Source: Bacillota bacterium (GTDB lineage Bacteria > Bacillota > Limnochordia > Darwinibacteriales > Darwinibacteriaceae). From it: a DNA stretch of 35,173 nucleotides. The stretch is taken from assembly GCA_012518645.1 (NCBI GenBank), contig JAAYRS010000148.1, positions 1 through 35,173 on the forward strand, read 5' to 3'. Positions 7,762 to 18,332 of the stretch are shown here, one piece after another (within the stretch, counting starts at the first letter, position 1; every line of letters begins with the position of its first letter). Under the pieces are notes generated by a model, which worked only from the letters and a program-made list of their open reading frames with translations, did no database searches and was not told the DNA's origin. The translations under genes and the position numbers were made by a program.

Positions 7762-8871
7762 TTAGCGAATAACGTTTTCCGTATCCTTATCGAAGAGATG
7801 AATGCTGTGCATGTTTAGGCCGACCCTGATTTTAGAACTATCAACAGCATCCGTACTAGCATCCAAGCGGGCAATAAAATTATTGTCGCCGGAAGTGAGA
7901 TAAGCGTAAACTTCGGAACCCATGGGTTCTGTTACATCTACATCAGCTTCAATAGTGGCATATCTTGGATCGTCCGCTACAAGAACAGCATCTTCAATTT
8001 CTTCCGGCCGAATGCCCAGTACAACATGTTCATTCACATATTGGCCGATGTTCTTGATCGAAGCGGCCTTTTCTGCAGGAATTTCTACTTTAATACCGTT
8101 AGAATCAACTGTGTAAGTCTCCCCTTCTTTACGCAGGACAACATCGAGGAAGTTCATGGCCGGACTGCCAATAAAACCAGCCACGAAAATATTATCCGGA
8201 TGCTTATAGATCTCCAAAGGAGCACCTACTTGGTAAATATGTCCGTCTTTCATAACGACAATCCGGTCACCCATGGTCATCGCTTCCGTTTGGTCATGGG
8301 TTACATACATAATGGTGGTTCTCAAACGATTGTGGAGCTTACTTAATTCGGCCCTCATTTGAACCCGCAGTTTCGCATCAAGGTTGGAAAGGGGCTCATC
8401 CATCAAGAAAACCTTGGGCTCCCGGACGATAGCCCGGCCTACAGCCACGCGCTGGCGCTGGCCGCCGGACAGAGCCTTTGGCTTCCGGTCCAATAGGTTT
8501 TCAATACCTAACAGCCGGGATGCTTCTTTTACTCTTTGATCGATTTGGTTCTTGGGAAACTTGCGAAGCTTAAGTCCAAAAGCCATGTTGTTGTAAACGT
8601 CCATGTGAGGGTAAAGTGCATAGTTTTGGAAAACCATGGCTATATCCCTATCTTTGGGAGGAACATCGTTTACAACCGTATCACCGATATAAATAGTGCC
8701 CGAAGTAATTTCTTCTAAGCCCGCCACCATCCTCAAAGTTGTGGTTTTACCGCAACCGGACGGCCCTACCAATACAATAAATTCCTCGTCATCGATATCC
8801 AAACTAATATTGTCTACTGCAGTAACATTGCCAAAGCGCTTGGTAATGTCTTTCAAAAGAACTTGTGCCAA
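7762..8871 (-). CDS. ABC transporter ATP-binding protein, MalK/UgpC/MsmX family (sugar uptake)
   Basis: VGPSGCGKTTTLRMVAGLE, LSGGQRQRVAVGRAIVREPKVFLMDEPLSNLDAKLR, C-terminal TOBE domain. AAAGGAG RBS fits TTG at 8871 (MAQVLLKDITKRFG) better than the ATG at 8892. Confidence 0.93.
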   Translation of the reverse strand: MAQVLLKDITKRFGNVTAVDNISLDIDDEEFIVLVGPSGCGKTTTLRMVAGLEEITSGTIYIGDTVVNDVPPKDRDIAMVFQNYALYPHMDVYNNMAFGLKLRKFPKNQIDQRVKEASRLLGIENLLDRKPKALSGGQRQRVAVGRAIVREPKVFLMDEPLSNLDAKLRVQMRAELSKLHNRLRTTIMYVTHDQTEAMTMGDRIVVMKDGHIYQVGAPLEIYKHPDNIFVAGFIGSPAMNFLDVVLRKEGETYTVDSNGIKVEIPAEKAASIKNIGQYVNEHVVLGIRPEEIEDAVLVADDPRYATIEADVDVTEPMGSEVYAYLTSGDNNFIARLDASTDAVDSSKIRVGLNMHSIHLFDKDTENVIR

Positions 8872-8960
8872 CGAAAAATCTCCTTTCGCCATAAGGTATA
8901 GGTATTTTAAATACGTCTAAGTTTATGCAAACTACTTAGATCATATTTTATTACACTCAC

Positions 8961-8989
8961 ATAATAACATAGATTATCCAGTTTGGCAA
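8961..8989 (-). promoter_or_regulatory. Sigma-A-type promoter of the ABC ATPase gene
   Basis: Minus strand TTGCCA, 17-nt spacer, TATTAT. Confidence 0.65.
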
Positions 8990-9041
8990 AAGGAAATTGC
9001 ATATTATTTCAGCCGTAATATTTACCAATTCCCCAGCTTTC

Positions 9042-9872
9042 CTAGATTACATCGGGAAAACCCAAAATATGCCTGCGGATTGCCTGAGCCACACCGTGCT
9101 CATAATGGGCCCCCGTCTGGTATTGTGCGGCTTTTTTGGCCTCTTCTACCGCATTACTCACCGCAACTCCTATTTCAGCCGCTTCCAACATAGTAACATC
9201 GTTATTGCTGTCCCCAATAGCCATCACTTCTGTCCTCTTGAAACCCATAAAACGTGCTAACCATATTAAAGCCGCCCCTTTATGAGCTTCTAAAGCGGTA
9301 ATTTCCATAAATTTTTGTTGCGATTGGGCAATTTTTGCTTGGGCACCAAACAATTTTCTCATTTTTTTTACCAGTGCAGGCATTTTTTGCGGATCCCCAA
9401 TAACCAAAAGCTTTGATAATCGCTTTCCACCCTTGATAAAACCGGCTAAGTCTCCTACTTCCCGAGCCGGGACCCCCACAAATTTAACATATTCTTCAAT
9501 TTTTTGGTTTAAACGGGAAACATACAACTTATCCCGGTAATAAGCGTTGATGCTCCAACCCCGTTTCTGGCCGAATTGGACTATGGCTGCCGCCAGATCA
9601 ACGGAAAGGGGCCGTTCATAAATGATCTCCCCCGACAAACGCTGAATTAAAGCACCATTAAAACAGATAATTGGCTGATGGGAGGGCAAGTTGAGCTCCC
9701 GGGCGTACTTGACAGTAGCCGCAAACATTCTGCCGGTTGCTATCGTAAACATAATACCCCGTTCTAAAACTTCTTTAACAGCCTCTTTGTTTTCTCTGCT
9801 TAAAATCGAATTTCGATCTAAAAGCGTATCATCCAAATCCGCAGCAATCAGCCTAATCATCTCTACCCTCAT
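9042..9872 (-). CDS. Cof-type HAD-superfamily hydrolase
   Basis: LIAADLDDTLLDRNSILS, TIATGR, ICFNGALI, MAIGDSNNDVTMLEAAEIGVAVSNA. Confidence 0.93.
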   Translation of the reverse strand: MRVEMIRLIAADLDDTLLDRNSILSRENKEAVKEVLERGIMFTIATGRMFAATVKYARELNLPSHQPIICFNGALIQRLSGEIIYERPLSVDLAAAIVQFGQKRGWSINAYYRDKLYVSRLNQKIEEYVKFVGVPAREVGDLAGFIKGGKRLSKLLVIGDPQKMPALVKKMRKLFGAQAKIAQSQQKFMEITALEAHKGAALIWLARFMGFKRTEVMAIGDSNNDVTMLEAAEIGVAVSNAVEEAKKAAQYQTGAHYEHGVAQAIRRHILGFPDVI

Positions 9873-9880
9873 TTCCCACT

Positions 9881-9916
9881 AAAAAGAAAGAGACGGTTGC
9901 AGCCCCCTCTTTCTTC
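9881..9916 (-). terminator. Probable rho-independent terminator of the 205-aa barrel gene
   Basis: Minus strand AGAAAGAG...CTCTTTCTTTTTAG. Confidence 0.6.
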
Positions 9917-9965
9917 TGGCATTTTAATTTTGGTTTAAACCCGGACTTAGCGTTTTGTCCCAGTA

Positions 9966-10583
9966 TTAGAATTTAAATGTAACCCCACCGCCATAAAAGG
10001 TGCCCGAGAGAGATTTGTCCGCGTTTGCCCGGTAGCGGCCGATGGTTCCTTGAATCCCAATCCCTTCAAAAACGTCGTAACTCAAAGTGGCCCGGCCGCT
10101 TAGGAAGGTGCCGTTTTGGTCCTCAAACCGGAATTTAGGGGCGTAATTCAAATCCCCCACTAAGCGAATCTGGGGATCAAACTCAAATTTTAAACCTAAT
10201 TTTCCATAAAAGCCGCTGCCGGAGTTAGGATTCGATTCTGATTTGATTTCGAAATTGCTCCACCCCGCACCGAGAAAAACATCCAGTTCCGAATCGATAT
10301 CCAAGCGGTACTTAGCACCCCCCGCCAGGATCTGCACCGAAAACTTTTCCTCGCCTTCCCCCGATGAGTCAGATGATAGAAAAAATCCATCAGCTAGAAC
10401 CTGGGGGAAAATTTCAACATCGGCATTAACCAAAAACCCGCCCATCTTGTGGCTTCCGCCGGTGAAACCGTCGCTTTGGCCTAAAACATAGCTGAGATCC
10501 CCGTCTAAAGAGATAGCCATGGCGTTAAAAGCCAATAAAAATACGATGAACAGGGCACCGCAGAAAACAAAAGGTTTTTTCAC
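9966..10583 (-). CDS. Small outer-membrane beta-barrel protein
   Basis: Signal peptide (MKKPFVFCGALFIVFLLAFNAMA), OmpA/OmpX-like alternating strands (SVQILAGGAKYRLDIDSELDVFLGAGWSNFEI), ends ...FYGGGVTFKF. Confidence 0.7.
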   Translation of the reverse strand: MKKPFVFCGALFIVFLLAFNAMAISLDGDLSYVLGQSDGFTGGSHKMGGFLVNADVEIFPQVLADGFFLSSDSSGEGEEKFSVQILAGGAKYRLDIDSELDVFLGAGWSNFEIKSESNPNSGSGFYGKLGLKFEFDPQIRLVGDLNYAPKFRFEDQNGTFLSGRATLSYDVFEGIGIQGTIGRYRANADKSLSGTFYGGGVTFKF

Positions 10584-10837
10584 TTTTATGTATCCTCCCT
10601 AAAAAGCCTTTTACCCTTCAATTCTAACTCTGTCCTAAAAATCCTTTCCAGAAGTGCAGGTTTTCCAAAATATTGGTAGAATTAGTGAGGCAGATTAGCC
10701 CGTTTGCTTAAGCTAAAACCCCAATTAGATTAAAAGGACAGAGGGCCTTTTTGACAAGTAATAACATAACCTTTTGACATGCCGGGAGAGGTTCAAGCGC
10801 TCTTCGCTTGAGAATAAGACAATAGGAGTGATGTTTT

Positions 10838-11512
10838 GTGCGCAAACAGATCTTGGTGATCAGCCTTCTTTTGATTTTTTTTGTGAATTGGGGCCACCCC
10901 GCTGCGGCCCAATTCAAGCTTGGCGCCCAGTTAGGTTATGGCCTGGCCAAGTATTCCAAGCCCGCGGGGGATGAGGAGGTTATTAGCACTGATATCAAAG
11001 AGTGGACAACCTATTTAGCGGGTAATTACACCTACAATGATCTGCTCCTGACAGGGTTTTATCGGAGCGGGCAGGCTTGGGACGGGCCTTTAAAGCACAG
11101 TTTAGCCCAAATTTGCGCCAACTATTCGATCTTGGAAGAGGACCTTTTGCAAGTCTATGCAGGATTGGGTTATCAATTCCTCCATGCCCGCCTGGAGCAC
11201 CCCGATCCGGGCAGCGAAGGAAAATTTGAACCCAGGAGCAATTCCTTTCTAGGCCAGGTCATAGTTGCCATCGATGTTATGGAAAACTTAGAAGCAATCA
11301 CTACAATCACCGCTGCCCCGCGATTGACTTGGAATCTGGATACCCCAAACGGAGCGGGCAATTCCTTTAATTACAGTTTAGATCTAATCTACGATTTCAA
11401 AGATGAGTATGGACTCCGGTTTGGCTTGATGGGCGGGAATTACAAAATTCGGGATCTTAAAATCAAGACCTCCTACACCGGGGCTAATCTGGGATTGACT
11501 TGGCATTTTTAA
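10838..11512 (+). CDS. Outer-membrane beta-barrel protein
   Basis: GTG start with AGGAG upstream; signal peptide to ...GHPAAAQ; amphipathic strands; ends ...YTGANLGLTWHF. Confidence 0.7.
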   Translation: MRKQILVISLLLIFFVNWGHPAAAQFKLGAQLGYGLAKYSKPAGDEEVISTDIKEWTTYLAGNYTYNDLLLTGFYRSGQAWDGPLKHSLAQICANYSILEEDLLQVYAGLGYQFLHARLEHPDPGSEGKFEPRSNSFLGQVIVAIDVMENLEAITTITAAPRLTWNLDTPNGAGNSFNYSLDLIYDFKDEYGLRFGLMGGNYKIRDLKIKTSYTGANLGLTWHF

Positions 11513-11540
11513 AAGAGCTAGGATTTCTCTCCTAGCTCTT
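11510..11540 (-). terminator. Hairpin/terminator at the convergent end of uvrC and the + strand barrel gene
   Basis: AAGAGCTAGGA-TTTCTC-TCCTAGCTCTT perfect 11-bp stem (11513-11523 / 11530-11540); minus strand has a TTTT after the stem. The uvrC stop codon lies in the stem. Confidence 0.7.
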
Positions 11541-13379
11541 GCGCATGTATTGATAGATTTCCTCGGCCAGTCCGCGGTGGATCCCCTTCACCTCTTGCAG
11601 TTCGGCAGGGCTTGCCCCGCGGATCTTGGCAACCGTGCCGAAATGGCGGATTAAAGCTTTTTTTCGTTTTGGACCAATGCCGGGGATTTCATCTAGAATA
11701 GAATGCCTGATCCTCCGCCCCCGCAAATTGCGGTGATAGGCCAGGGCAAAACGATGGGCCTCATCCCTTATCTGCCGCAGTAAAAGCAGCCCCGGGGAAT
11801 CGTAAGGTAAAGAAACCGGGTCGCTGCGCTCTTGAAGATAGATTTCTTCTTTGCGTTCCGCCAGGGACAAAAACGGAATCTGCAGCCCCAGTTCATCCCT
11901 TATTTCTAAGGCTGCTCCCAGATGCCCCTTGCCCCCATCAATTAAAACTAAATCCGGAAAGGTAGCAAATTTACCTTTTTCCTCTTGCTCCTCCCGTTCT
12001 TTCAAGCCCCGCCGGAAACGCCTGCCCACCACTTCCCGCATTGCCTCATAATCATTGGGCATCCCCTGCACGTTTTTGATCCTAAAACGGCGATAGTCAT
12101 CGCTTTTAAGCAGCCCTTTTTCCCAAACCACTAAGGAGGCAACTACATCGGAACCTTGAATGTTGGAAACGTCAAAGGCCTCGATGCGCTGAGGCTTTTC
12201 TTTTAAACCCACAATTTCCCGCAGCTGTTCACTGGCCCGCTGCACATGCCTTTTCTTGTGTTCTTCCCTAGTGCGCACTTCCTCCAAAAACACTTCAGCA
12301 TTTTTCATCACTAAATCCAGAAGCTGTTTTTTTGTCCCGCGCTGAGGCCTCCGTAAATAAACGCGGCCTTGGCGCAAACTACCCAGCCATTCTTCTAAAA
12401 TCTGAGGTTCTTTTAGTAACAAGGGAACAAAAATTTCCCTGGGCACGTAAGACGCTTCGGCATAAAACTGCTGTAAAAACGAACGTAAAATTTCCGGTGC
12501 TTCTTCTTGGGCAGAGCACTCTAACAGAAAATGCTCCCTGCCAATCAATTTGCCGCTGCGTACCAAAAATACTTGGACCGAAGCGAGTTCTCCCACCCGG
12601 GCGTAGCCCACGAAATCTTGATCACCCCGGTGGCTTGCTACAATTTTTTGCTTTTCCGCTAATGCTAGAAGATCTTCGATTTGATTACGGATCCGGGCAG
12701 CCTTCTCATATTCCAAGTTCTCCGAGGCCTGTTCCATCTTCTTTCTTAAATCGGGGATTAAACGATCGATTCGCCCTTCCAGAAAGAGAAGCACCTCTGC
12801 AATCATTTCCGCGTATTTTTCCTTACTGACTAGCCCTGCGCAGGGTCCTAAACAGCGCCCAATGTGATAGTTCAGGCACGGACGGCCTTTAGCCCCTTCC
12901 TGCACCGTTTTTCTACAGGTACGGATCGGAAAGGCAGAGCGCAAAAAGGAAAGCGTATTGCGCACGGCACCTACATCAGTATAGGGCCCGAAGTAGCGGG
13001 CTTGATCATTAAGGCGCCTGCGGACCATATAAACTCGGGGGAAATCCTCATTTACTGTTACCTTGATGTAAGGGTAAGTTTTATCGTCTTTCAGCCGCAC
13101 ATTATACCGCGGGCCATATTTCTTAATTAAGTTGTTCTCTAGAATCAAAGCCTCCACTTCTGAATCGGTAATAATATATTCCAGGTCCTCTATCTGCTCG
13201 ACCATAACTTTGACTTTAAGGGGGTGGGAACGGGATTTTTGAAAGTAAGAGCGGACCCGGTTTTTTAAGCTCACCGCTTTCCCCACATAAATAATTTCTC
13301 CGGCTTCGTTTTTCATAAGATAAACACCGGGTTTATTGGGTAAATTATCCAACTTGTGTTCTAAAGCCATTAATCTCAT
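11532..13379 (-). CDS. uvrC: UvrC, excinuclease ABC subunit C
   Basis: [40 protein letters not shown] domain, C-terminal HhH. ATGA overlap with uvrA. Confidence 0.97.
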   Translation of the reverse strand: MRLMALEHKLDNLPNKPGVYLMKNEAGEIIYVGKAVSLKNRVRSYFQKSRSHPLKVKVMVEQIEDLEYIITDSEVEALILENNLIKKYGPRYNVRLKDDKTYPYIKVTVNEDFPRVYMVRRRLNDQARYFGPYTDVGAVRNTLSFLRSAFPIRTCRKTVQEGAKGRPCLNYHIGRCLGPCAGLVSKEKYAEMIAEVLLFLEGRIDRLIPDLRKKMEQASENLEYEKAARIRNQIEDLLALAEKQKIVASHRGDQDFVGYARVGELASVQVFLVRSGKLIGREHFLLECSAQEEAPEILRSFLQQFYAEASYVPREIFVPLLLKEPQILEEWLGSLRQGRVYLRRPQRGTKKQLLDLVMKNAEVFLEEVRTREEHKKRHVQRASEQLREIVGLKEKPQRIEAFDVSNIQGSDVVASLVVWEKGLLKSDDYRRFRIKNVQGMPNDYEAMREVVGRRFRRGLKEREEQEEKGKFATFPDLVLIDGGKGHLGAALEIRDELGLQIPFLSLAERKEEIYLQERSDPVSLPYDSPGLLLLRQIRDEAHRFALAYHRNLRGRRIRHSILDEIPGIGPKRKKALIRHFGTVAKIRGASPAELQEVKGIHRGLAEEIYQYMRKS

Positions 13380-16219
13380 CCTTTGAATGGGAACACTTTG
13401 CGGTCACTTAAGATCCGGCGCAAAAACTGGCCTGTGTAGGATTGAGGCACGCCTGCCAATTCCTCCGGAGTGCCCTTAGCAACCACTGTGCCCCCTTCTT
13501 CTCCCCCTTCCGGTCCTAGATCGATAATATAATCAGCGGTTTTAATCACATCTAAATTGTGTTCGATCACAACCACCGTATCTCCAGCATCAACCAAACG
13601 CTGAAGGACCAGGAGGAGTTTGCGGATATCTTCAAAGTGCAGGCCTGTGGTGGGTTCATCTAAAAGATAAAGGGTTTTGCCGTTGCTGCGCCGGCTTAAT
13701 TCTGTAGCCAACTTCACCCGCTGCGCTTCGCCTCCGGAAAGTTCGGTGGCTGGCTGGCCTAACTTTAGGTAACCTAAACCCACATCATAGAGGGTTTGCA
13801 AACGGCGGTAGATTTTGGGCACATGGCGAAAGAATTCTACCGCCTCTTCCACCCGCAAGTCGAGGACATCAGCAATTGATTTCCCCTTATACTTCACTTC
13901 CAGGGTTTCCCGCCCATAGCGCTTTCCTTTGCACACTTCGCAGGGGATATAAACATCGGGGAGAAAGTGCATTTCAATCTTAATAATGCCGTCTCCTTTG
14001 CAGGCTTCACAGCGCCCCCCTTTGACATTAAAGCTAAAACGGCCCGGCTTATAACCGCGCATTTTTGCCTTATTGGTTAAAGAAAACAGTTCGCGGATAC
14101 CGTCAAAGGCCCCTGTATAGGTAGCGGGGTTTGAGCGCGGCGTCCGCCCAATGGGGGACTGGTCAATTTCAATTATTTTATCTAAATGTTCCTGCCCTTC
14201 GATGGAATCGTGTTTCCCCGGTTTAGCCCGGGCCCGGTGTATTTCTTGACTTAGCTTTTTATACAAAACTTCATTTACCAAAGTGCTTTTCCCCGAACCG
14301 GAGACACCGGTCACAGCTACAAATAAACCGAGGGGAAACTCGACATCAATATTTTTAAGATTGTTTTCCCGGGCACCCTTAATTTTGAGCCAGTTGCCGT
14401 TAGGTTTACGGCGTTTTTCGGGAATCCGAATCTTCTTGGTACCCCGCAGGTATTGACCAGTGAGAGAGGCGGGGTGAGCACAAATATCATCCCAACTCCC
14501 TTGGGCTACAACTTCCCCCCCGTGGGATCCGGCGCCGGGCCCCAGATCAATAATCCAGTCGGCAGCTTCCATGGTCCCTTGATCATGTTCTACGATAATT
14601 AAAGTATTCCCTAAATCCCGCAGCCCTTTCAAGGTATCCAAGAGCCGGGCATTATCCCTTTGATGCAGGCCGATTGTGGGTTCATCCAAAATATATAATA
14701 CTCCCATCAGGCTTGATCCAATCTGAGTGGCTAAACGAATACGCTGTGCTTCTCCCCCGGAAAGAGTGCTCGATGCCCGATTCAGGGCCAGGTAATCCAA
14801 GCCCACGTTAACTAAAAAGCCTAGGCGCTCTCGAATTTCTTTTAAGATTTGTTCCCCAATAAGCAACTCCCGTTCCGTTAGGGACAAGCCCTCAAAAAAG
14901 CGGAGGCTTTCTTTAATAGAAAGTTCCGTAACTTCCATAATATTCTTGCCGCCTATAGTTACCCCTAACACTTCCGGGCGCAGCCTCCGTCCTTGACACT
15001 GGGAACAAGTGCGGACACTCATATACTGTTCCACATCCTGCCTGACCCAGTGAGATGTGCTTTCCCGGTAACGCCTTTCCAAAGCGGGAATCAGCCCTTC
15101 AAAAGGCGCCTCGTAACTCCGCTCCCGGCCGGCCCGGTTGGTATAGCGGAAACTGATTAACTCCGAGCCCAAACCATAAAGGAGGATCTCCAATTTATCC
15201 TGAGCCAGCTGGCCCAGGGGGATCTCCGGATCAATGCGGTATTGAGCACAGACACTATCCAAAATCGCCCACAGCCAGCGGCTCTTGCTGTCCCTCCAAG
15301 GAATCAAACCCCCATCTTCTAGGGATAATTCCCTATCCAGGATCAAATCAGGATCTATATCCTGCCTGGTTCCCAATCCTTCGCAGTTGGGGCAAGCACC
15401 GAAGGGGCTGTTAAAAGAAAACATGCGGGGGGTTAACTCTTCCATGGATATCCCGCAATCAACGCAGGCAAACTTTTCACTAAAGACAAGTTCTTCCCCA
15501 TCCAGGACCTGGACGAACACAATGCCATCGCCTTTTTCCAAGGCAGTCTGTACTGAATCACTTAACCGCCCGGTAATATCTTGGCGCACCACTAGACGAT
15601 CGACAACAATTTCAATATTATGCTGCTTATTTTTATCCAAGTCAAGCTGATCAGTAACTTCGAAGATCTGCCCGTCCACCCGGACGCGGACAAACCCATC
15701 TTGGCGGATGTTTTCTAAAACTTTTTTATGCTCTCCCTTCCTGCCTCTAACCACAGGGGCCAGAATTTGAATCCTGGTTTTTTCCGGAAGGGCCAAGATC
15801 TGATCAACAATCTGTTCTACCGTCTGCTGCTGGATAGGTTGTCCGCACTGAGGACAATGGGGACGCCCAATCCGGGCAAACAAAAGACGCAGGTAGTCGT
15901 AAATTTCGGTGACCGTCCCCACAGTGGATCTAGGATTGCGGCTGGTGGTTTTTTGATCAATGGAAATGGCCGGAGAAAGTCCCTCAATTAGATCCACATC
16001 CGGCTTATCCATCTGTCCTAAAAACTGCCTGGCGTAGGCAGAGAGGGATTCAACATAACGGCGCTGGCCTTCGGCATAAATTGTATCGAAAGCCAAAGAA
16101 GACTTACCGGAACCGGATAAGCCTGTGATCACCACTAATTTGTCTCGCGGTATTTCTATATCTATATTTTTCAAGTTGTGCTGTCTGGCACCCTTGATAA
16201 CTAAACGGTCCTTACTCAA
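13376..16219 (-). CDS. uvrA: UvrA, excinuclease ABC subunit A
   Basis: [59 protein letters not shown]; two ABC signatures and zinc-finger motifs. Confidence 0.98.
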   Translation of the reverse strand: MSKDRLVIKGARQHNLKNIDIEIPRDKLVVITGLSGSGKSSLAFDTIYAEGQRRYVESLSAYARQFLGQMDKPDVDLIEGLSPAISIDQKTTSRNPRSTVGTVTEIYDYLRLLFARIGRPHCPQCGQPIQQQTVEQIVDQILALPEKTRIQILAPVVRGRKGEHKKVLENIRQDGFVRVRVDGQIFEVTDQLDLDKNKQHNIEIVVDRLVVRQDITGRLSDSVQTALEKGDGIVFVQVLDGEELVFSEKFACVDCGISMEELTPRMFSFNSPFGACPNCEGLGTRQDIDPDLILDRELSLEDGGLIPWRDSKSRWLWAILDSVCAQYRIDPEIPLGQLAQDKLEILLYGLGSELISFRYTNRAGRERSYEAPFEGLIPALERRYRESTSHWVRQDVEQYMSVRTCSQCQGRRLRPEVLGVTIGGKNIMEVTELSIKESLRFFEGLSLTERELLIGEQILKEIRERLGFLVNVGLDYLALNRASSTLSGGEAQRIRLATQIGSSLMGVLYILDEPTIGLHQRDNARLLDTLKGLRDLGNTLIIVEHDQGTMEAADWIIDLGPGAGSHGGEVVAQGSWDDICAHPASLTGQYLRGTKKIRIPEKRRKPNGNWLKIKGARENNLKNIDVEFPLGLFVAVTGVSGSGKSTLVNEVLYKKLSQEIHRARAKPGKHDSIEGQEHLDKIIEIDQSPIGRTPRSNPATYTGAFDGIRELFSLTNKAKMRGYKPGRFSFNVKGGRCEACKGDGIIKIEMHFLPDVYIPCEVCKGKRYGRETLEVKYKGKSIADVLDLRVEEAVEFFRHVPKIYRRLQTLYDVGLGYLKLGQPATELSGGEAQRVKLATELSRRSNGKTLYLLDEPTTGLHFEDIRKLLLVLQRLVDAGDTVVVIEHNLDVIKTADYIIDLGPEGGEEGGTVVAKGTPEELAGVPQSYTGQFLRRILSDRKVFPFKG

Positions 16220-18204
16220 ACTGACAACCCCATTTCAATCCTTAACTCTTCAATTTCATCCCGCAATTCGGCGGCTTTTTCGAATTCAAGATCCTGGGCA
16301 GCAGCATACATCTCCCCTTCCAACTCTTGAATATAGGCGATGATTTCCTTCAATGTGCCCTTTATCCTTGTTTCGTACTTCTCTTTGCTTTCGGCCGCTT
16401 GCTCTTCAGGAATCTCTTGGGCGATATCTTTGATAGCTTTTTCAATACTGACGGGCGTGATCCCCTGAGCCTGGTTATAAGCTTGTTGAATGCGGCGGCG
16501 GCGGTTAGTTTCGTCAAGAGCGTACCGCATAGCCTCCGTAACCCTATCTGCGTACATTACCACTTTGCCCGCCGCGTTCCGGGCGGCCCTGCCGATAGTT
16601 TGTACCAGGGCTGTGGAGGAACGGAGGAAACCCTCTTGATCCGCATCTAAAATAGCCACTAAGGAAACCTCCGGCAAATCAAGTCCTTCTCTTAAAAGAT
16701 TAATGCCCACAAGAACATGAAAGACCCCTAAACGCAGCTCCCTTAAAATTTCTATTCGTTCTAAAGTATCTATATCCGAGTGCAAATAACGCACTTTTAA
16801 TCCTAATTCAGTGAAGTATTGAGTGAGATCTTCGGCCATCCTTTTAGTAAGCGTAGTTACCAAGACTCTTTCGTCCCGCTTAATAACTGTCTCTATTTCA
16901 GCAAGGAGATCATCTATTTGACCTTGGACCGGGCGCACTAACACCTCAGGATCCATTAAGCCGGTAGGCCTAATTACTTGCTCCACAACTTTTTGGGAAT
17001 GCTCCCGCTCATAAGGTCCGGGAGTAGCGGAAACAAAAACGACTTGGTTCATATGGCTTTCAAATTCCGCAAACCGCAAAGGGCGGTTATCTAAGGCAGA
17101 GGGAAGCCTAAACCCGTACTGAACAAGGTTTTCTTTGCGGGACCTATCCCCAAAGTACATGCCCCGCACCTGGGGCACGGTTACATGCGACTCGTCAATA
17201 ATCATCAGATAATCCTTGGGGAAGTAATCTAAAAGCGTGGCCGGCGTTTCTCCTGCTTTCCTGCCGCTTAAGGGGGCGGAATAATTTTCTACGCCAGTAC
17301 AGTACCCCAGTTCCTGGAGCATCTCTAAATCATACCTTGTCCGCTGCTCTAGACGCTGGGCTTCCAATAGTTTGTTTTCTCGGCGAAAATACCGCAGGCG
17401 CTCTTCCAGCTCTTCTTCAATCGTGGGAATCGCCCTGGCTAACTTCTCCTCCGGAGTTATAAAGTGGGAGGCGGGATAAATCGTCAGGCTGTCCCGTTGG
17501 CCTAAAATCTCCCCTGTAATGGGATCCAGCTCCTGAATACGTTCGATCTCATCACCAAACATCTCGATCCGGATAACAGATTCACTGCCCACCGGAATTA
17601 TTTCAATTACATCGCCCCGAACCCTAAAGGTACCTCTTCTGAATCCCACATCGTTGCGTTCATACTGAATACCCACCAAGCGCCTTAAAATGTGGTCCCG
17701 ATCCCGAAATTCTCCATCTTTCAGAGAAAAAGTCATCCCTACATAGTCTTCCGGGGACCCCAGGCCATAAATGCAGGATACACTGGCCACAATAATCACA
17801 TCGCGGCGTTCAAAAAGGGCACTGGTGGCGGCATGGCGCAGCCGATCGATCTCATCGTTGATACTGGCGTCTTTTTCAATGTAAGTGTCGCTCTGGGGCA
17901 CGTAAGCCTCAGGCTGATAGTAATCGTAATAGCTGACAAAATAATGAACCGCGTTCTCCGGGAAAAACTCCCTAAACTCGTTGCAGAGCTGGGCAGCCAA
18001 AGTCTTATTGTGGGCAATAACCAAAGTTGGTTTCTGCACAGTTTCTACAACCTTAGCCATAGTATAAGTCTTGCCGGAGCCGGTCACACCCAGCAGAGTT
18101 TGAAATTTTAAACCTTCGTTTAAACCTTTGACAATTTCCTCGATAGCTTTGGGCTGATCTCCCGCAGGTTCAAAAGGAGCCTGAAGCCGAAAAGAAATAG
18201 GCAT
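16216..18204 (-). CDS. uvrB: UvrB, excinuclease ABC subunit B
   Basis: [61 protein letters not shown]-terminal UVR domain. ATG at 18204 after AAGGAGG. Confidence 0.98.
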   Translation of the reverse strand: MPISFRLQAPFEPAGDQPKAIEEIVKGLNEGLKFQTLLGVTGSGKTYTMAKVVETVQKPTLVIAHNKTLAAQLCNEFREFFPENAVHYFVSYYDYYQPEAYVPQSDTYIEKDASINDEIDRLRHAATSALFERRDVIIVASVSCIYGLGSPEDYVGMTFSLKDGEFRDRDHILRRLVGIQYERNDVGFRRGTFRVRGDVIEIIPVGSESVIRIEMFGDEIERIQELDPITGEILGQRDSLTIYPASHFITPEEKLARAIPTIEEELEERLRYFRRENKLLEAQRLEQRTRYDLEMLQELGYCTGVENYSAPLSGRKAGETPATLLDYFPKDYLMIIDESHVTVPQVRGMYFGDRSRKENLVQYGFRLPSALDNRPLRFAEFESHMNQVVFVSATPGPYEREHSQKVVEQVIRPTGLMDPEVLVRPVQGQIDDLLAEIETVIKRDERVLVTTLTKRMAEDLTQYFTELGLKVRYLHSDIDTLERIEILRELRLGVFHVLVGINLLREGLDLPEVSLVAILDADQEGFLRSSTALVQTIGRAARNAAGKVVMYADRVTEAMRYALDETNRRRRIQQAYNQAQGITPVSIEKAIKDIAQEIPEEQAAESKEKYETRIKGTLKEIIAYIQELEGEMYAAAQDLEFEKAAELRDEIEELRIEMGLSV

Positions 18205-18332
18205 AATCAATCCTCCTTAAAAAGGGATAAGTAAAAGAACTGCCGGAGGGTTCCGGAGAAGATTGAAAGCGGAAAGCGAAGGTCTAGAAAAGGCTGCGGC
18301 CGAAAACTTGACCCTTGCCTTTTAGTCTAACA

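Noticed and set aside
10196-10491. Overlapping short ORFs on both strands within the 205-aa barrel gene
   Set aside because: Alternative-frame noise inside a gene with signal peptide, RBS and terminator.
12332-12829. 165-aa + strand ORF inside uvrC
   Set aside because: Fully antisense to a well-conserved coding gene, no RBS or recognisable domain; treated as a shadow ORF. The same applies to 5269..5763, 15285..15650, 17692..18111, 23252..23656, 25415..25816 and similar + ORFs.
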